DNA of 15,035 bases from Firmicutes bacterium UBA2530 (GTDB lineage: Bacteria; Bacillota; Clostridia; Tissierellales; Sedimentibacteraceae), in NCBI GenBank assembly GCA_002340985.1, contig DDNC01000015.1:140458-155492 (forward strand), in the 5' to 3' direction. Position 1 is the first letter of the stretch. Each line of letters begins with the position of its first letter. A program made the position numbers and the translations under genes. The notes beneath the pieces were generated by a model, which had not been told where the DNA came from, did not search any database, and saw only the letters and a list, made by a program, of their open reading frames with translations. Positions 12,255 through 15,035 of this stretch are shown piece by piece.

Positions 12255-13448
12255 TCATTTTGTGAATGCCTTTTTTATTTTATTGCAGGCATCATCTAAC
12301 TGTTCATATGTTATTATTATTGGCGGAGCAAATCTTATTGTTTTTTCATGTGTTTCTTTTGCAAGAATTCCGTTGGAGATAAGTCTTTCCACATAAGGAG
12401 CAGCACCCTCTTTAAATTCAACCCCTATTAACAGTCCTTTTCCTCTTACTTCAACAATGTCATCATTTTCAATTTCTCTTAATTTCTCCATGAAATATTT
12501 ACCCTTTTCCTCTGCCTGCTTGGAAAAATTGTCCCTCTCGAGAATTTTCATCGCCTTCAATGAAACCGCGGCGCCTAACGGATTTCCGCCAAAAGTAGAA
12601 CCGTGAGAGCCGGGAGTAAATACACCAAGTACATCATCATTGCCAGCAATTGCAGATACGGCTATTATACCACCGCCTAAGGCCTTGCCTAATACATAAA
12701 TGTCAGGAACAACTTCCTCATGGTCACAGGCAAACATCCTTCCCGTTCTTGCAAATCCCGTCTGAACCTCGTCAGCAATGAACAATACATTTTTTTCTTT
12801 GCATAAATTAAATGCTTCTTTTAAGAATCCTTCATTCGGAACTATTATGCCTGCCTCTCCCTGAATAGGCTCGACTAAGAAAGCAACCGTGTTTTCATTA
12901 ATAGATTCCCTCAATTTCTCTATGCTTCCATACTCAATTACACTAAATCCAGGTGTAAACGGGCCATATCCTTTTCTTGCATCCGGATCTGTGCTCATGG
13001 TTACAATTGTTATGGTTCTCCCATGAAAATTATTTGAGCACACAATTATCTCCTGTTTTCCGTCTTCAACACCCTTAACAAAATTCCCCCACCTTCTTGC
13101 TGCCTTAAGCGAAGTTTCCACCGCTTCCGCTCCTGTATTCATAGGCAACACCATATTTTTGCCTGTCAGCTCACACAGCTTTTCCATCCATTCTCCCAAT
13201 ACACTATTGTAAAATGCCCTCGATGTAAGTGTGACCTTATCCAGCTGGTCCTTAGCAGCTTGTACCAGCTCAGGATGTCTGTGACCAAAATTTAATGCTG
13301 AATACGCGCTCAGCATATCATAAAACTCTTCCCCTTCAGGATTAGTAACTATAATTCCTTCAGCGCTGTCTATCACAACTTCTTTGGGGTGGTAGTTATG
13401 CGCTCCAAATTTTTCGGTTTTTTGCATGATTTTTTTAGATAATTGCAT
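12255..13448 (-). CDS. rocD: Ornithine aminotransferase (ornithine--oxo-acid transaminase)
   Basis: PLP enzyme converting L-ornithine and 2-oxoglutarate to glutamate-5-semialdehyde and glutamate; cytosolic. 397 aa, about the bacterial family length. Residues seen: Y49 in LSAYSALNFGH (equivalent to human OAT Tyr55, ornithine recognition), FHGRT with R144 (human Arg180), EPIQGEAG with E198 (human Glu235, the gate residue), IADEVQTG with D226 for the PLP ring nitrogen, and Lys255 in VLGKALGGG as the Schiff-base lysine. RGKGLLIGV and IRFAPPI complete the match. These residues favour ornithine over acetylornithine or GABA. ATG with AGGAGG 8 bases upstream, own consensus promoter at 13502-13530. 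It follows arcB and arcA on the same strand, so its ornithine probably comes from the arginine deiminase pathway. Confidence 0.94.
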   Translation of the reverse strand: MQLSKKIMQKTEKFGAHNYHPKEVVIDSAEGIIVTNPEGEEFYDMLSAYSALNFGHRHPELVQAAKDQLDKVTLTSRAFYNSVLGEWMEKLCELTGKNMVLPMNTGAEAVETSLKAARRWGNFVKGVEDGKQEIIVCSNNFHGRTITIVTMSTDPDARKGYGPFTPGFSVIEYGSIEKLRESINENTVAFLVEPIQGEAGIIVPNEGFLKEAFNLCKEKNVLFIADEVQTGFARTGRMFACDHEEVVPDIYVLGKALGGGIIAVSAIAGNDDVLGVFTPGSHGSTFGGNPLGAAVSLKAMKILERDNFSKQAEEKGKYFMEKLREIENDDIVEVRGKGLLIGVEFKEGAAPYVERLISNGILAKETHEKTIRFAPPIIITYEQLDDACNKIKKAFTK

Positions 13449-13501
13449 TTTAACTTCCTCCTGAAATTTAATTCTATAATTGTTTCAAATATATAAGGCA
13501 T

Positions 13502-13530
13502 ATTATACTAATGTATGTTTGCAATGTCAA
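13502..13530 (-). promoter_or_regulatory. rocD promoter
   Basis: On the - strand: TTGACA (13525-13530), a 17-base spacer, TATAAT (13502-13507). Both boxes and the spacing are ideal for the main sigma factor. Transcription starts near 13495, about 47 bases before the ATG. rocD can therefore be expressed independently of arcAB. Confidence 0.85.
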
Positions 13531-13715
13531 GTTTTATTTGTATATTTCCTAAAATAGCATTTGATTTTTCAACATTATTTTAAACATATTGTTTTAATAT
13601 ATTATGTTTGTTTTCTTTATGACACGATCTTAGTATCCGGATTCATAATATGGTGTTTTTCTTAAATGCATCTTATTGTTATTTACTTGCATTTTGCAAA
13701 TCTTTAATCGTTTCC

Positions 13716-13771
13716 AAAAGTAAAACCGATAATACATTGTTTAAATCAATGTCATTATCGGTTTTACTTTT
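13716..13771. terminator. Long hairpin downstream of arcB, probable terminator
   Basis: An 18-bp perfect repeat, AAAAGTAAAACCGATAAT against ATTATCGGTTTTACTTTT, continues after a one-base bulge into ACATTG/CAATGT, giving 24 bp with a 7-base TTTAAAT loop. It begins about 40 bases after the arcB stop. On the - strand the T-run is interrupted (TTTTACTTTT), so it may stop transcription less cleanly than the 12201 terminator, or protect the mRNA 3' end. Confidence 0.65.
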
Positions 13772-13812
13772 TATATAAGTCACAATATGTCTGAAATTCT
13801 AATATTAATAAC

Positions 13813-14808
13813 TTATGCTATTGTGGCAACTATAACAGCCTTTATCGTATGTAGCCTGTTTTCAGCTTCATCAAAAACCACGGAATGTCTGCTTCTGAAA
13901 ACATCATCTGTCACTTCTCGTATGTCATAACCTAATTCTAATTGCTCTCTTGCCATTTTTGTTTCAAAGTCGTGGAACGATGGGAGGCAGTGCATGAATA
14001 TAACATCCTCGTTTCCTGTAGCTTTAAGCAAATCCTTAGTTACCTTGTACGGTGTAAGCATCTTTACTCTTTCCGGTATTTGTTCTTCCTCTCCCATAGA
14101 AGCCCATATATCTGTATAAATCACATCGGCTCCTTTAAGGCATTCTGTATTATCCGATATTTCTATTTTAGCACCTGTATATTTTGCAGCCTCATATACA
14201 TCCTTAAGAGCTTCATGGTCTATCTGGTCGCTCAACTCCTTAGGTCCATATGCCACATAATGCATTCCCATTTTAGCACACCCATACATCCATGCATATG
14301 ACATATTATTCCTGATATCTCCGGCAAAAACAAGCTTTACCTTGTTAAGAGGCTTTGCTAAATGCTCTTCTATTGTAAGTAAGTCCGCTAATATCTGAGT
14401 TGGATGGTCAACGTCAGTCAAACCATTCCATACTGGAACTCCGGCATATTTTGCAAGCGCCTCGACAGCTTCCTGCTTATATCCTCTGTATTCAATGCCG
14501 TCATAGTATCTTCCTAGAACCTTTGCTGTATCCTCCAATGATTCTTTCTTTCCCATCTGAGAACTCCCTGAATCCAAAAATGTTACGTGTGCTCCTTCAT
14601 CCAGCGCCGCAACTTCAAAAGCGCATCTTGTTCTTGTAGAAGTCTTTTCAAATAGAAGAACAATATTTTTTCCGGTTAATAAATAGTTTGAGATGCCCTG
14701 ACGTTTCTTTGCCTTTAGGTCATGCGCTAAATCCAATAAATATCTTATTTCTTCAGGTGTGAAATCCATTAGTGTCAATAAGCTTCTTCCCTTTAAATTT
14801 ACTGCCAT
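13813..14808 (-). CDS. arcB: Ornithine carbamoyltransferase (probably catabolic)
   Basis: Interconverts citrulline plus phosphate with ornithine plus carbamoyl phosphate; cytosolic. 331 aa, the usual length. Motifs: STRTR (57-61) for carbamoyl phosphate, HPTQ (135-138) in DVDHPTQILADL, DIWASMG (233-239) for the ornithine side, and HCLP (273-276) followed by SFHD. ATG with GGAGG 5 bases upstream. It lies 98 bases after arcA on the same strand, with no clear promoter in the gap, so they probably form one operon. Context next to arginine deiminase favours the catabolic enzyme (ArcB); the anabolic ArgF has the same fold and cannot be excluded from sequence alone. Confidence 0.93.
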   Translation of the reverse strand: MAVNLKGRSLLTLMDFTPEEIRYLLDLAHDLKAKKRQGISNYLLTGKNIVLLFEKTSTRTRCAFEVAALDEGAHVTFLDSGSSQMGKKESLEDTAKVLGRYYDGIEYRGYKQEAVEALAKYAGVPVWNGLTDVDHPTQILADLLTIEEHLAKPLNKVKLVFAGDIRNNMSYAWMYGCAKMGMHYVAYGPKELSDQIDHEALKDVYEAAKYTGAKIEISDNTECLKGADVIYTDIWASMGEEEQIPERVKMLTPYKVTKDLLKATGNEDVIFMHCLPSFHDFETKMAREQLELGYDIREVTDDVFRSRHSVVFDEAENRLHTIKAVIVATIA

Positions 14809-14906
14809 AATTACCTCCGTGTTTAACTATTAGTATTTATGTTTAATTAAAAATATTAGCTTAATCTTATCGGTCTGACATGATTTTTATTTATATTTTG
14901 TTATAA

Positions 14907-15035
14907 TTATAGATTGTCTCTTATTAAAGGCATGCTCATGCATCTTGGCCCTCCTCTTCCTCTCGATAGTTCGGAACTTGGCATTACATGAGTCACTATA
15001 CCTGACTGCTGCAGGATTTCATTTGTAACATAGTA
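14907..15035 (-). CDS. arcA: Arginine deiminase, C-terminal end (cut by window end)
   Basis: Only the last 42 residues are visible, in frame to the window edge, ending with a TAA at 14907-14909. They include HVMPSSELSRGRGGPRCMSM and PLIRDNL. The RGRGGxRCMSMP motif carries the catalytic Cys of arginine deiminase (Cys406 in the Pseudomonas enzyme) near the C-terminus. The enzyme hydrolyses arginine to citrulline and ammonia. Its place immediately before arcB confirms the arginine deiminase pathway. Carbamate kinase (arcC) and the antiporter are not in the window. Confidence 0.92.
   Translation of the reverse strand, partial: YYVTNEILQQSGIVTHVMPSSELSRGRGGPRCMSMPLIRDNL

Larger units (their letters stand above)
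13449..13812. other. Intergenic region between arcB and rocD
   Basis: No gene is visible in this 364-base AT-rich region. It holds the rocD promoter (13502-13530), a long hairpin after arcB (13716-13771) and a TTGCATTTTGCAA imperfect palindrome near 13687-13699 that could be a regulator site. I do not see a convincing ARG box or a cre site. Confidence 0.6.

Noticed and set aside
9502..12258. Several frames antisense or out of frame within the activase gene
   Set aside because: They overlap a well-supported 1,440-aa protein and show no motifs or start signals.

Overview
The DNA is AT-rich and has strong AGGAGG-type ribosome binding sites, TTGACA/TATAAT promoters and intrinsic terminators. It looks like a low-GC Firmicute, most likely an amino-acid-fermenting anaerobe of the Clostridia/Tissierellia. 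The metabolic genes fit this: an arginine deiminase pathway, an ornithine aminotransferase, and a very large (R)-2-hydroxyacyl-CoA dehydratase activase-type protein. This is an inference from gene content; there is no rRNA or tRNA in the window.

Positions 1 to about 7,700 are one end of a prophage, or possibly another integrative element. The lysogeny module is on the + strand: an XRE-type repressor (5652-5984), an ImmA-like partner (6004-6474) and a tyrosine integrase (about 6616-7662). The early genes run leftward on the - strand from a Cro-like gene (5223-5450) to a gene cut by the window start. Between the two sets lies a genetic switch with two divergent promoters and five 18-bp operator-like sites (5477-5603). 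The early operon is tightly packed, with several 4-base ATGA overlaps. It encodes a BRO/KilAC antirepressor, a small DNA-binding protein, several small Cys-rich proteins, a Lar-like remnant, a small membrane protein, a PAPS-reductase-like PP-loop protein, a stand-alone Spo0A C-terminal domain protein and a HTH protein. One + strand gene (4564-4881), with its own consensus promoter, opposes this operon from inside it. Replication, packaging and structural genes are not visible and should lie to the left.

The prophage shows possible decay, or assembly error, in at least three places. The antirepressor has a 1-base frameshift near its C-terminus. The Lar-like gene has a frameshift at its start codon and an in-frame stop. 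The integrase appears to have ATT where an ATG is expected.

Positions about 7,700-15,035 are host chromosome. The 1,440-aa activase-like gene has its own promoter next to the presumed attachment junction and ends at a bidirectional terminator shared with the convergent rocD. On the - strand, arcA (C-terminal end only), arcB and rocD are ordered as arginine -> citrulline -> ornithine -> glutamate semialdehyde/pyrroline-5-carboxylate. This is a plausible feed of arginine into ATP (through carbamoyl phosphate) and into proline for Stickland-type fermentation. rocD has its own perfect consensus promoter and is separated from arcB by a long hairpin.
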